Assembly: GCF_000022085.1 (NCBI RefSeq)
Contig: NC_011887.1
Span: 1-64,000 of the forward strand
Reading direction: 5' to 3'
Origin: Methylobacterium nodulans ORS 2060
GTDB taxonomy: Bacteria > Pseudomonadota > Alphaproteobacteria > Rhizobiales > Beijerinckiaceae
Length of the DNA stretch: 64,000 nt
Shown here: piece by piece, positions 49,353-57,304 of the stretch
Layout of the letters: the number at the start of each line of letters is the position of its first letter
How positions within the stretch are numbered: position 1 is the stretch's first letter
Notes under the pieces: generated by a model
Database searches by the model: none
The model's input: only the letters and a program-made list of their open reading frames with translations
Told to the model about the DNA's origin: nothing
Made by a program: the position numbers and the translations under genes

Positions 49353-49994
49353 ATGACCCTGGACCGGACAGGAACGAGCGAGGCGATGCACCGCCTCGCC
49401 GCGGTCGAGACCGCGACGATCGGGCATGTCCTCAGCCACGGCTTCATGGATCCGGCGATCCAGGGCCTGGGCGGGGAGGCCCGGATCTGCGGCCCGGCCG
49501 TCACGGTCGCCCTGCCGCCGGAGGGCGGCGCGGCCCTGGCCTGGGCCGTCTCGACGGCCCGGCGCGGCGACGTCCTGGTCGTCGACCGCCAGGGGGACGC
49601 ATGCCACGCTTGCTGGGGCGCGGTGATGACCGAGGCGGCCCTCGCGGTGGGGCTTGCCGGAATCGTCATCGACGGTCCGGTGACCGACGCGGCCGCGATC
49701 CGCGCGAGCGGTCTGCCGGTCTGGTGCCGGGGCCGCTCCCCGCTGACGATCAAGCGCCGACCTGGCGGCCGCGTCGGCGGCACGATCCGCTGCGGCGGGG
49801 TCACGGTCCGGACGGGCGACCTCGTCCTCGCCGACGAGAACGGCGTGCTCGTGCTCGATCCCGAGCGTGCCTTCGCCCTCGCGGAGGAGGCGCTCACTCT
49901 TCAGGAGGGCGAGCCGGCATTCATCGCCCGCCTCCGGCGGGGCGAGCGCCTCGCCGACCTCTACGGCCTGACGCGCGAGGACCTCGACAGATGA
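49353..49994 (+). CDS. RraA family protein (aldolase/decarboxylase-like)
   Basis: A 213-residue member of the RraA / 4-hydroxy-4-methyl-2-oxoglutarate aldolase family. The strand-loop GIVIDGPVTDAAAIRASGLP corresponds to the family active-site loop but has Thr where catalytic members have Arg before the Asp. A retained Asp and the ADENGVLVLDPERA segment are otherwise normal. Placement in a catabolic operon argues for an enzyme rather than a regulator of RNase E. The ribosome site is GGAG 6 bases before the ATG; the stop overlaps ridA. Confidence 0.82.
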   Translation: MTLDRTGTSEAMHRLAAVETATIGHVLSHGFMDPAIQGLGGEARICGPAVTVALPPEGGAALAWAVSTARRGDVLVVDRQGDACHACWGAVMTEAALAVGLAGIVIDGPVTDAAAIRASGLPVWCRGRSPLTIKRRPGGRVGGTIRCGGVTVRTGDLVLADENGVLVLDPERAFALAEEALTLQEGEPAFIARLRRGERLADLYGLTREDLDR

Positions 49995-50380
49995 GGGAGA
50001 TCTTGGAAATTCCGGTGATCTCCGAGGCGATCCGGGGCCTTGGGGCGCCGACCTCGGCCCTCGTGCGGGCAGGCGACCTCCTGTTCACCTGTGGGATGCC
50101 GCCGATCGACACCCGTACCGGCCGGATCGTGACCGGGCCGATCGAAGCCCAGACCCGCGCCTCGCTCGACGCCTTGCGCGTCACCCTCGACCATGCCGGG
50201 TCGTCGCTCGCGAAGGTCGTCAAGGCCACAGTCTACGTCACCGATCCGGTACTGATGGGTGGGGTGAACACCGTCTACCAGGAGTTCTTCCCGGACGGAT
50301 GGCCGGCGCGTACCTTCGCGGCGATCAAACCGTGGCCCCTGCCGTTCGACATCGAAATCGAGTGCGTCGCCTGCCTCTGA
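49991..50380 (+). CDS. RidA family enamine/imine deaminase
   Basis: A 129-residue RidA/YjgF/UK114 protein. Members hydrolyse reactive enamine or imine intermediates to keto acids and ammonia. DLLFTCGMPPIDTRTG, SSLAKVVKATVYVTD and the Arg-bearing PARTFAAI are the expected strands of the trimer interface. The start overlaps the RraA stop (ATGA), so it closes the operon. It follows logically from the ketimine-type enzyme encoded first. Confidence 0.88.
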   Translation: MREILEIPVISEAIRGLGAPTSALVRAGDLLFTCGMPPIDTRTGRIVTGPIEAQTRASLDALRVTLDHAGSSLAKVVKATVYVTDPVLMGGVNTVYQEFFPDGWPARTFAAIKPWPLPFDIEIECVACL

Positions 50381-50454
50381 GTGAGTGACTCGGCGTCACG
50401 ATTACCTCAACCTCAAGCTCGACGATCCGACCTTCACCGCCCCGATCGGGCGCA

Positions 50455-50650
50455 GCAGACCCTCCTCGTGGCTCGCGGCGAGGGCCGGCGGGTAGGGGCC
50501 GAGGAACAGGTCGCCGAGCGCCTTTCTGAGTCGGTAGGTGAGCCAGCGCTGGCGCAGGTGCTCGGGTCGGTCGTGCAGGATATAGCACCGCTGACAGAGC
50601 GCCTTGAGGTTGGCGGGTTCGTGGCCTTGTCACAGGAAGCTGTGGCAGGT
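50455..50650 (-). pseudogene. HNH endonuclease-like fragment
   Basis: A minus-strand frame reads HEPANLKALCQRCYILHDRP and then EHLRQRWLTYRLRKALGDLF, matching the C-terminal half of small HNH nucleases frequent in Methylobacterium. The N-terminal half is interrupted by a stop near 50632 and by the IS6-type end. Confidence 0.6.
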
Positions 50651-51346
50651 GGCCGAAGGCCGGAGTAGGGCAGGGGGCTTCACGCTCAGCTGCCGCGATG
50701 TCGAGGAACTCCTGGCCGAGCGCGGCATCAGCGTGGCCTACGAAAGTGTCCGGTGCTGGGTCATGACGTTCGCGCCTGCCTTTGCCCGCAACTTACGGCG
50801 GTTGAGGCCGCGGCCTGCGAGCACATGGCATTTGGGAGATGGTGGTCTCGGTCCAGGGCCGGCCCTATCTCTGTGGCGGGCCGTGGATGCGGAAGGCGAG
50901 GTGCTCGATCTCCTGGTTCAGTCCAAGCGCGGCAAGAAGGCGGCCCTGAAGCTGCTTCGCAAGCTGATCAAGAAACAGGCTTCGCCCCAGAGAAGCTGGT
51001 AACGGGCAAGCTCCGCTCCGATGCGGCCGCGCACCGAGACCTCGGCATGAACGCCCATCAGGAGCAGGGTCTGCGCCAGAACAACCGGGCCGAGAACTCA
51101 CATCATGCAGTGCGATGACGAGAGCGCAAACAGCAGGGCTTCAAGTCGCCGGATCAACCCAGCGGTTTCTCTCGATGCAGGCAGCCGTCCAGAACACGGT
51201 CTCCATTCAACGTCACCTGATCTGCCGCCGCACGCTGGCCTGTTCAGGGCCGAGGCCGCAGACGCATGGCGAGTGGCCACTGCTGCGGCCTGAGATGAGG
51301 CGGGTCCTGCCGTTCCTGCGACCGCATCCCAGTTCCCGTGACAGCT
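50623..51346 (+). mobile_element. IS6 family element, decayed
   Basis: The left end GGCCTTGTCACAGGAAGCTG and right end CAGTTCCCGTGACAGCTCC resemble each other as inverted repeats. Between them the plus strand gives an IS6-type transposase without its N terminus: CRDVEELLAERGISVAYESV, then LLVQSKRGKKAALKLLRKL, a frameshift near 50985, then KLRSDAAAHRDLGM and QNNRAENSHHAVRRRERKQQ. At about 720 bp, with a deletion, a frameshift and stops, it is inactive. Confidence 0.75.
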
Positions 51347-51619
51347 CCCGGGGCAGGCATCGCGGCGGCCTCACCAGCTCGAGCGCTCCCGATTCCGTAT
51401 CGTGAAATTCACCTGGGCTGCCGTCAGCGCTACCTCGCCTTCAGTCAGATCTCGTACTATGTAAATGTCGGTGGCGTTCCGCTGTCGCTGCTCTCATGGC
51501 AGAGCCGGATTGCTGCTCCTTTGATTCGAATCACGAATACTTTTAGCGAAAACAAATTTTCGCCGGAAGTGGAAACGAGGCATCCCACAAGGACAGACTG
51601 ATAAGCCGAAGGATACCCA
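51347..51619. promoter_or_regulatory. Region upstream of allE with two palindromes
   Basis: The DNA becomes AT-rich before allE. GATTCGAATC (51523-51532) is a perfect palindrome, and GCGAAAA-CAAA-TTTTCGC (51546-51563) is a perfect 7-bp stem with a 4-base loop. Both lie within 100 bases of the allE start and may be operators. A purine-rich AAGGA lies just before the ATG. Confidence 0.45.
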
Positions 51620-52456
51620 ATGACAGTCCGAACCTATTTTGCCTCGCTTGGAGGACTGCCTCCCCAGACGCAGCTTCTGACCGACCGAGCCACGTTCACG
51701 GAGGCCTATGCCGTCATCCCCAAAGGGGTCTATAGCGACATTGTCACCAGCTATCTGCCATTTTGGGAAAAAACACGCTGCTGGGTCATCGCGCGTCCAC
51801 TCTCCGGCTTTTCGGAGACCTTCTCCCAATACGTCATGGAAGTGTCTCCCGGCGGCGGCAGCGACAAACCGGAACTGGATGTCGGTGCCGAGGGTGTCCT
51901 GTTCGTAGTGGACGGAGAGCTCACCGTTACTCTCGGTGGTAAAGACAATTTACTAGCGCCGGGGGGCTATGCCTACATACCTCCGGCCAGCGATTGGCAA
52001 GTGCGCAACCAGAGTGGCCAAAAGGTGCGGTTCCACTGGATCCGCAAAGCCTATGACTATGTCGCCGGCATTCCTGCGCCCGACCCGATTTTCGCGAACG
52101 AGCTCGACATCGTGCCGAATCCGATGCCTGACACGGAGGGCAAATGGGCAACCACCCGGTTTGTCGATCCCTCGGACATGCGCCATGACATGCACGTCAC
52201 CATCGTGACGCTCCAGCCGGGAGCCGTCATCCCCTTCGCCGAAACGCATGTGATGGAACACGGGCTCTACGTCCTGGAAGGCAAGGCCGTCTATCGGCTT
52301 AACCAGGACTGGGTCGAGGTCGAAGCCGGTGACTTCATGTGGCTCCGCGCTTTCTGTCCGCAAGCCTGTTACGCTGGCGGCCCGGGCAATTTTCGATATC
52401 TGCTTTATAAGGATGTCAACCGGCACATGAAGCTCGGCGGTGAGTTGCGGCGATGA
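51620..52456 (+). CDS. allE: (S)-Ureidoglycine aminohydrolase (bicupin)
   Basis: A 278-residue double-cupin enzyme that releases ammonia from (S)-ureidoglycine to give ureidoglycolate in allantoin catabolism. The first cupin includes GVLFVVDGELTVTLGG. The second holds the metal site PFAETHVMEHGLYVLEGKAV, with its Glu/His cluster, and DFMWLRAFCPQACYAGG. Length and order match the UGHY/AllE family. Its stop overlaps allA by ATGA, so the two enzymes are made together. Confidence 0.92.
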   Translation: MTVRTYFASLGGLPPQTQLLTDRATFTEAYAVIPKGVYSDIVTSYLPFWEKTRCWVIARPLSGFSETFSQYVMEVSPGGGSDKPELDVGAEGVLFVVDGELTVTLGGKDNLLAPGGYAYIPPASDWQVRNQSGQKVRFHWIRKAYDYVAGIPAPDPIFANELDIVPNPMPDTEGKWATTRFVDPSDMRHDMHVTIVTLQPGAVIPFAETHVMEHGLYVLEGKAVYRLNQDWVEVEAGDFMWLRAFCPQACYAGGPGNFRYLLYKDVNRHMKLGGELRR

Positions 52457-52944
52457 ACACGATCGTCGCGCAGCCCCTGACCCGGGAGGCCTTCTCCCCT
52501 TACGGGGAGGTGATCGATACAGAAGGTGCCGACCACTTCCCGATCAATAACGGACGCTGCGAGCGCTATCACGCCCTGGCCCGCACGGACGCGATCGGTC
52601 CGGGCGCCCGTGTAATCATCAGCATCTTCAAGGGGGCACCCTATACCCTGCCCTTGAAGCTGCATATGGTCGAACGCCATCCTCTTGGCAGCCAGGCATT
52701 CATCCCGCTATCGCCCCGTCCGTTCCTGGTCGTCGTCGCGCGTGATGATGGAAATCGCCCTGGCAGGCCTCAGGCGTTTCTTACGAGACCAGGGCAGGGA
52801 GTGAACTATCCGCCCAATGTGTGGCACGGCGTGCTGACGCCAATTGGCGAACCACAGGACTTTCTCGTCGTCGACCGGGCGGGAGACGGCAACAATCTCG
52901 AAGAGTTCTTCTTCCCTGAGCCGTATGAAATATGCTTGCCCTGA
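52453..52944 (+). CDS. allA: Ureidoglycolate lyase
   Basis: A 163-residue ureidoglycolate lyase that splits ureidoglycolate to glyoxylate and urea. The N-terminal LTREAFSPYGEVID, the central MVERHPLGSQAFIPL with its catalytic-site His/Gln, and NYPPNVWHGVLTPIG are family hallmarks. Translationally coupled to allE. Decayed IS sequence begins within 70 bases of its stop. Confidence 0.93.
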   Translation: MNTIVAQPLTREAFSPYGEVIDTEGADHFPINNGRCERYHALARTDAIGPGARVIISIFKGAPYTLPLKLHMVERHPLGSQAFIPLSPRPFLVVVARDDGNRPGRPQAFLTRPGQGVNYPPNVWHGVLTPIGEPQDFLVVDRAGDGNNLEEFFFPEPYEICLP

Positions 52945-53009
52945 ACCTGGTCACACGCCCTGCTCTTCGAGCTTATACACAGTATCAACAAGTGTCCACA
53001 CAGTGTTTG

Positions 53010-53175
53010 TTGCAGGCGCTCGTCGCGATCGACCGCACCAGCAAGTTCGCCTTCGTCAAGCTATACGAGAGAGCAACTCGCCGCGCGGCCGCCGACTTTC
53101 TCTCCGCCTTGCAGCGGTGCCGTACACGGTACATACGGGGCTGACCGACGACGGCACACAATTCGTCGACAACCA
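53010..53175 (+). pseudogene. IS481-type transposase fragment
   Basis: The frame LVAIDRTSKFAFVKLYERAT corresponds to the first catalytic Asp region of an IS481-type transposase. After a frameshift near 53110, TVHTGLTDDGTQFVDN gives the second Asp motif. Both flanks are missing. It differs from the intact IS481 element at 18371. Confidence 0.65.
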
Positions 53176-53227
53176 GTCGGTGAACGAGGAAGAGGATGCG
53201 CGCGCATGCCGAGACCGAACACAGAAG

Positions 53228-53335
53228 GCGCTGGGCTGAGCTTGACAACTTGAAGCCTTGTTGGTTGCGCTTTCGTCGGCGCACCGCCTGATGTGAGTTC
53301 TCGGCCCGGTTGTTCTGGCGCAGGCCCTGCTCATG
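53228..53335 (-). pseudogene. IS6 family transposase, C-terminal fragment
   Basis: Minus-strand translation gives HEQGLRQNNRAENSHQAVRR followed by KRNQQGFKLSS, the conserved C-terminal catalytic Glu region of IS6-type transposases. It is nearly the same as the segment near 51060 in the decayed copy. The MITE copy 2 begins immediately at its upstream end. Confidence 0.68.
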
Positions 53336-53477
53336 GGCTTGTCACGTTCGGCGGTTTTACTTGCCAAGTCGTCAGCCCTGGTTGCGGTGGATCACACGAT
53401 TTCAAAGGCTTGGCGGGCCTGAGCGGTCGCGCTCCAGCCCTCAAAGCGCATTCTACTTGGCCAACGTGACAAGCCCC
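53336..53477. mobile_element. 142-bp MITE-like element, copy 2
   Basis: The same 13-base terminal repeats and the same 142-base length as 26017-26158. The copy sits at the end of an IS6 transposase fragment, as copy 1 does. The interior is different, so the copies are not a recent duplication of one sequence. Confidence 0.75.
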
Positions 53478-53531
53478 AGTAATGATTGGCGCCCTTGACC
53501 CAGCTTAGCGCGTGGCCTGAGAGTACGAGGC

Positions 53532-54347
53532 ATGCCGTCTCGCTCAACCTACCTCATCTTGGCCGTCCTGGCTTGGTGGGCAGCCGCCGAAGGTCCGGGT
53601 CCGGTGCTCGCGGGCGGTGGGATCGCGGCGCCGCAGCAGACTTCGCCTTCCCCACAATCACGGCAGAACAGCACAGAAACGTACATTGTGTCGTTTGGGC
53701 TGTTCGGCGGAGAGAGCGTCTTCGAGAGCGAGGCACGGGGAGCCGCGCGGATCCTGCGGGAATGGCTTCGAGCAAGGCCATCGCCGCTTGTCAGCTTCAA
53801 CAGCAAGTGGGGCGGTGCAGCGACAGCACGGACCCTCGCTGCGGCCCTTCGGACCGCTGGCGCAGCGATGGATCCGGATAATGGCACTCTCGTGGTGGTC
53901 TTGACCTCACACGGCACTCCCGAAGGTCTCGCCATTGTGGCGGGAACCACTAGCGACACCCTCACACCACCGGATCTACGCAGAATGCTCGACGCGAGCG
54001 GGGCGAAGTACCGCATCGTGATTATTTCGGCCTGCTACTCGGGCGTATTCGTGCCCGCGCTCGCCGATCCTCGAACGCTTGTGATCACGGCCGCTGCTGC
54101 CGATCGCCCATCGTTCGGCTGCCAGGATGGTGCGAGGTGGACCTATTTTGGGGACGCCTTCTTTAATCGGTCTCTGCGCAGGGCTCCAGACTTGGAGACC
54201 GCCTTCGAGGGCGCGCGGCGGCTCGTGACTGCGCGGGAGAGGCGCGACGGGTTTGAGCCGTCACGCCCACAGTTGGCTGGGGGATCTGAAGTGCTGGCCC
54301 TGCTTGCCCGCCACAACCGGCCCGCTCGCTCAGGATTTGTCCGGTGA
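53532..54347 (+). CDS. Secreted caspase-fold peptidase (C13 / legumain-like)
   Basis: A 271-residue protein with an N-terminal hydrophobic signal (YLILAVLAWWAAAEGPGPVLA), so it is probably exported. The mature part is a clan CD cysteine peptidase: TLVVVLTSHGTPEG contains the catalytic His near residue 126, and RIVIISACYSGVFVPAL the catalytic Cys near residue 162. Strand spacing suits the bacterial C13 family. It is a single gene beside the MITE. Possible roles include envelope protein processing; no partner is encoded next to it. Confidence 0.8.
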   Translation: MPSRSTYLILAVLAWWAAAEGPGPVLAGGGIAAPQQTSPSPQSRQNSTETYIVSFGLFGGESVFESEARGAARILREWLRARPSPLVSFNSKWGGAATARTLAAALRTAGAAMDPDNGTLVVVLTSHGTPEGLAIVAGTTSDTLTPPDLRRMLDASGAKYRIVIISACYSGVFVPALADPRTLVITAAAADRPSFGCQDGARWTYFGDAFFNRSLRRAPDLETAFEGARRLVTARERRDGFEPSRPQLAGGSEVLALLARHNRPARSGFVR

Positions 54348-54725
54348 GGGCCGACGAACGGGTTGCTCCCACATGATCGGGCTCATTTTCCATTAACCTT
54401 GGCCTTAATGCGGCGCTTTGGTGATCTCCGCCATGTCCGATGGCAACGCGAGCAATTGCCGTTCTGCAAAGCTACTCTGCAGTGGCATCCCGGTGTATAA
54501 GTGTTTGCCGACTGTGGCCTCACCCGGCGGTGTGACATGGTGTGCGAAGGTCTAGAGAGAGATACTGAGCGGTCGAACAAGGTAAAGCTTATTCCTGAGA
54601 ACACGACAGCTCGGCCGAGGTTGGGCCTACAGAACGCGGTCTATGACCTGCCCCATACCCATGCGCCAGGGACTTAATTCCCTCTCGGGTTGAATGGGGT
54701 GCGCTCGTTTGGGGAGGGTTGACCA
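54348..54725. other. Intergenic region without a recognised gene
   Basis: About 380 bases of moderate GC content follow the peptidase gene. I recognise no coding sequence or RNA gene. The strong ribosome site of the next gene lies at its right edge. Confidence 0.4.
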
Positions 54726-54974
54726 ATGACGCAAGCAGCCTCTGAACTCGACTTCGAAGCGGCGCTGCGGAGCCCCAAATCCTGTTTCGCGGAACCGCAG
54801 GACGTTGTTGCGCATCCGGCACTGTCGCGGGAGATGAAGCTCGCGATCTTGCGCGAATGGGAACAGGATGCGCGGCGCTTATCGGCGTCCGAGGGAGAAG
54901 GGTTTTACGGCGGCGAGGAGAGCATGCTCGGACGCGTGGAAGACGCCATCAACCTGGTCAGAAGACAAGCCTGA
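54726..54974 (+). CDS. Conserved small protein of unknown function (82 aa)
   Basis: An 82-residue acidic, mainly helical protein preceded by GGGAGGG at 7 bases. The segment VVAHPALSREMKLAILREWE and a C-terminal RVEDAINLVRR look like a soluble helical fold. I recall similar short proteins in Rhizobiales but cannot name a family. Its stop is followed within 10 bases by an IS6-type terminal motif. Confidence 0.65.
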   Translation: MTQAASELDFEAALRSPKSCFAEPQDVVAHPALSREMKLAILREWEQDARRLSASEGEGFYGGEESMLGRVEDAINLVRRQA

Positions 54975-54978
54975 AGTG

Positions 54979-55095
54979 GGCATTGTCACGGGGGAACCTG
55001 AGCGGAGCGCAAGATCGTCAGTGTGGCGCCTTGCACACGCAACGCAGTCGCTGAGCGCCATGCGTCTGCTGGGCATTGTCACGGGAACCTGAGCG
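54979..55095. repeat. Two solo IS6-type terminal repeats
   Basis: GGCATTGTCACGGGGGAACC (54979) and GGCATTGTCACGGGAACCTG (55072), both continuing into GAGCG, are direct repeats 93 bases apart. They match the ends of IS6-type copies at 25895 and 50623. No transposase lies between them, so they look like solo ends left after deletion. Confidence 0.6.
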
Positions 55096-55098
55096 CGG

Positions 55099-55377
55099 TC
55101 ACACCCGATAGGCGCAGGGCATCAGCACGCCCGACCAGTCGCCTCGTATGATCTCGTGCTGCGGATGGACACCGAAGGGCGTGAGGGTGTCCCACCCCAG
55201 CTCGGCGGCTTGTATGCCGAAGTCGTCCACGAACCGACGGCAGTTCGCGAGGGTCTCGCCCCATTCGTCTGGCCTGAACCCGGGGCACGGCGGCTGGCCC
55301 GGCGACAGGCTGGCGAGCCCGCAGCTCCATGCGAGGACGGCGGGGGAGGGGGCGCTAAGCATGGCCGAGTCGGGCAT
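55099..55377 (-). CDS. Hypothetical protein, probably truncated at the C terminus
   Basis: A 92-residue frame whose core CPGFRPDEWGETLANCRRFV, then GWDTLTPFGVHP, resembles small proteins found near recombinases and phage remnants in Methylobacterium. Relatives I recall continue beyond this point, whereas here the stop comes directly at a solo IS6-type end (55072-55095). The ribosome site is weak. I assign no function. Confidence 0.5.
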   Translation of the reverse strand: MPDSAMLSAPSPAVLAWSCGLASLSPGQPPCPGFRPDEWGETLANCRRFVDDFGIQAAELGWDTLTPFGVHPQHEIIRGDWSGVLMPCAYRV

Positions 55378-55423
55378 GGCGGGACGCTACCGATGAACAG
55401 CTCACCGCGCGAGATGGCTGCGC

Positions 55424-55552
55424 TCAGGCTGTTGCAGCAGGTGGGGAGGGCGAGTCCATGACGACAGTGCCGCACTCGCCCCTGACCTCATAGCGAGCGG
55501 GGTATCCCTCAATCCGGAGGGCGCGAAAGGCCACCTCGACGGCGATCGTCAT
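55424..55552 (-). CDS. Possible small protein (42 aa)
   Basis: A 42-codon minus-strand frame, TIAVEVAFRALRIEGYPARY followed by EVRGECGTVV, lies 46 bases upstream of the 92-residue gene in the same direction. Its composition looks protein-like, but the ribosome site is poor. It may be the first gene of a two-gene remnant. Confidence 0.35.
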   Translation of the reverse strand: MTIAVEVAFRALRIEGYPARYEVRGECGTVVMDSPSPPAATA

Positions 55553-55593
55553 CGGGGCCTGAGCTGAAATCTGGGTACCGCTATGGAAATGGC

Positions 55594-55623
55594 AGAAGGC
55601 CCCGCCGCAGGGCGAGGCCTTCT
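55594..55623. terminator. Hairpin, possible bidirectional terminator
   Basis: AGAAGGCC and GGCCTTCT form an 8-bp stem around a GC-rich loop, between the mucR-like gene and the short hypothetical genes. No long T tract is seen. Confidence 0.4.
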
Positions 55624-55793
55624 CAATGTCGCTGTCTCTGTTGATCCGGGAGATTGCCCGGCCGCCTCGGGTTCTGCCTCCCAGCCCCGAAGGCGTAGGG
55701 GCAAAATAGGAGGCAACCTTGAACCGTCAGCTAAGAAGCGCGGTGAACGGCAGGGCAACAAACCTTGACGAAGCGGTGCCAACCTTGGACGCC

Positions 55794-56318
55794 TTACTCT
55801 GAGGCGGCAGCCCTGCGAGGACGCCCACGTCCTTTCTTTGAGCCAGCGGGTGCGCTCCCCTTAGCTTCGTCTGCCGCTCGCTTCTCGGCCATCTTCCGGC
55901 GCAACTGGCCGAGGCCCAGGCTCTTGGCGAGTTCCGAGCGCTGAGCCGCATAGTTTGGCGCCACAATCGGATAGTCACCCGGCAAGCCATACGTCTGGCG
56001 GTACTCGGCCGGAGTCAGACCATTCTTGGTCAGGTGCCGCTTCATCGCCTTGTAAGGCTTACCATCGATGAAGCTGATGATGTGGTCTGGTGTGACGGAC
56101 TTCCGGATCTGAGCGGCAGTCAGCTTCGGCGTCTCTTCCGCAGCAGGCGCGGAGGGTTTGCCCAACTCACCAAGCGTCTGGCCCGCAGTCGCGATCAGGG
56201 CCGGCAGGTCAGCCGGAGGCACGATGTTATTCGACACGTAAGCGGAAATGATCGCGGCGACCAGTTCGATTGTATCTGCCCCTGGCTGCGATGTGCTAAC
56301 ATCTGCTTTGTCGTTCAT
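55794..56318 (-). CDS. MucR/Ros family regulator lacking zinc ligands
   Basis: A 174-residue MucR-type regulator. The core SVTPDHIISFIDGKPYKAMK, then RHLTKNGLTPAEYRQTYGLP and DYPIVAPNYAAQRSELAKSL, is clearly this family. The usual Cys pair and second His of the Ros/MucR zinc finger are absent; only the RHL histidine remains. A 30-residue basic tail (KKGRGRPRRAAA) resembles an AT-hook. It probably binds AT-rich DNA as a global or local silencer in a zinc-independent way. Confidence 0.85.
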   Translation of the reverse strand: MNDKADVSTSQPGADTIELVAAIISAYVSNNIVPPADLPALIATAGQTLGELGKPSAPAAEETPKLTAAQIRKSVTPDHIISFIDGKPYKAMKRHLTKNGLTPAEYRQTYGLPGDYPIVAPNYAAQRSELAKSLGLGQLRRKMAEKRAADEAKGSAPAGSKKGRGRPRRAAASE

Positions 56319-56659
56319 GGATGAAATCTCCGAAACGATGTAGTTTTAACGCGATTTATTTGACAGTCAATATTGCGAGGCGATAACCTGCAGTCGAACT
56401 TATGGACTAATACTAAGTTGGGATGTCACCCGAACTGGTCTCACGACTACGCAGGTAGTTCCCAGCAAGCCCGCTTTAGCCGCTGCGGCCAATATAGCCG
56501 CCGCACGCTTCTCCTAGGCCACTTGCGCCGGCCCAGTCCTGCCGCCTTGGCGAGCTTGGAACTGGCCCCGCTGTAACATGGAGAGGGGCGAGCGTGGGTT
56601 GGTGCGCATCAGGCGCGCTCCTCACCTGTGAGCCCATGACGCGCGAGCCGAGTCCTCAG
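56319..56659. other. Region upstream of the mucR-like gene
   Basis: About 340 bases; the first 110 are AT-rich and probably contain the mucR promoter. No coding sequence is recognised here. An IS110 remnant begins at its right edge. Confidence 0.4.
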
Positions 56660-57190
56660 CCTGAATGCGAGTGCAGCCCTGAAGAGTGCGCGAAGCGCTG
56701 TGCGAGGCAATGAGCCAGCCGACCATGCGCTTCGTGCCGGTCAAGACGGCCGAGCAACAGGCGGCGCTGATGCTGGTGGGCCTGCGCGATCGCCTCATCC
56801 GCCGTACCCGGCTCGCCACCGCGATCCGCGGCTACGCCGCCGAGTTCGGATCGCGGGGGCCACGGGCCTCGCACACGTGCCCGCGCTCGCACGAGAGGTG
56901 TTTGCCCTGCAGCAGGCGAGTCCGCGCAGGTTCAGGCCAAGTCAGGCCAAGCTTGCTGTGGTCGAGGCCAAGCTCCTGGCCTGGCATCGCGCCGACGAGC
57001 GCAGCTGGCGTCTGGCGCAGATCCCCGGCGTCTGCCCGATCGGGGCGACCCTGCTGACCCTGAAGACCCCGGCGCCCGAGGCCGTTCCGGTCGGGCCGGC
57101 AGTTCGCCGCCTGGATCGGCTTGACCCAGGCGACGGCTGCGGCCCGAGGGAAAGCCGGTCCCTCCGCTGCTGCGACCACAGCTGAGTTCC
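56660..57190 (+). pseudogene. IS110 family (IS1111 type) transposase fragment
   Basis: A middle piece of an IS110-type transposase: REALCEAMSQPTMRFVPVKT, then EQQAALMLVGLRDRLIRRTR, then a frameshift near 56850. KLLAWHRADERSWRLAQIPG and LLTLKTPAPEA follow. Both ends are missing and the frame is broken twice. It stops near GCTGAGTTCCTGTGACAGGG at 57181, another IS6-type terminal motif in inverted orientation. Confidence 0.75.
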
Positions 57191-57304
57191 TGTGACAGGG
57201 CCGTACAGCTCTTTCCGCCAACCCATCACCGAGCTCCTTTGCGGAGGGCGCCGGCCGTTCGGAAGGTGGGGGCGGCTTCCTTGGCGCCTCCACCTCTGCT
57301 CGAG

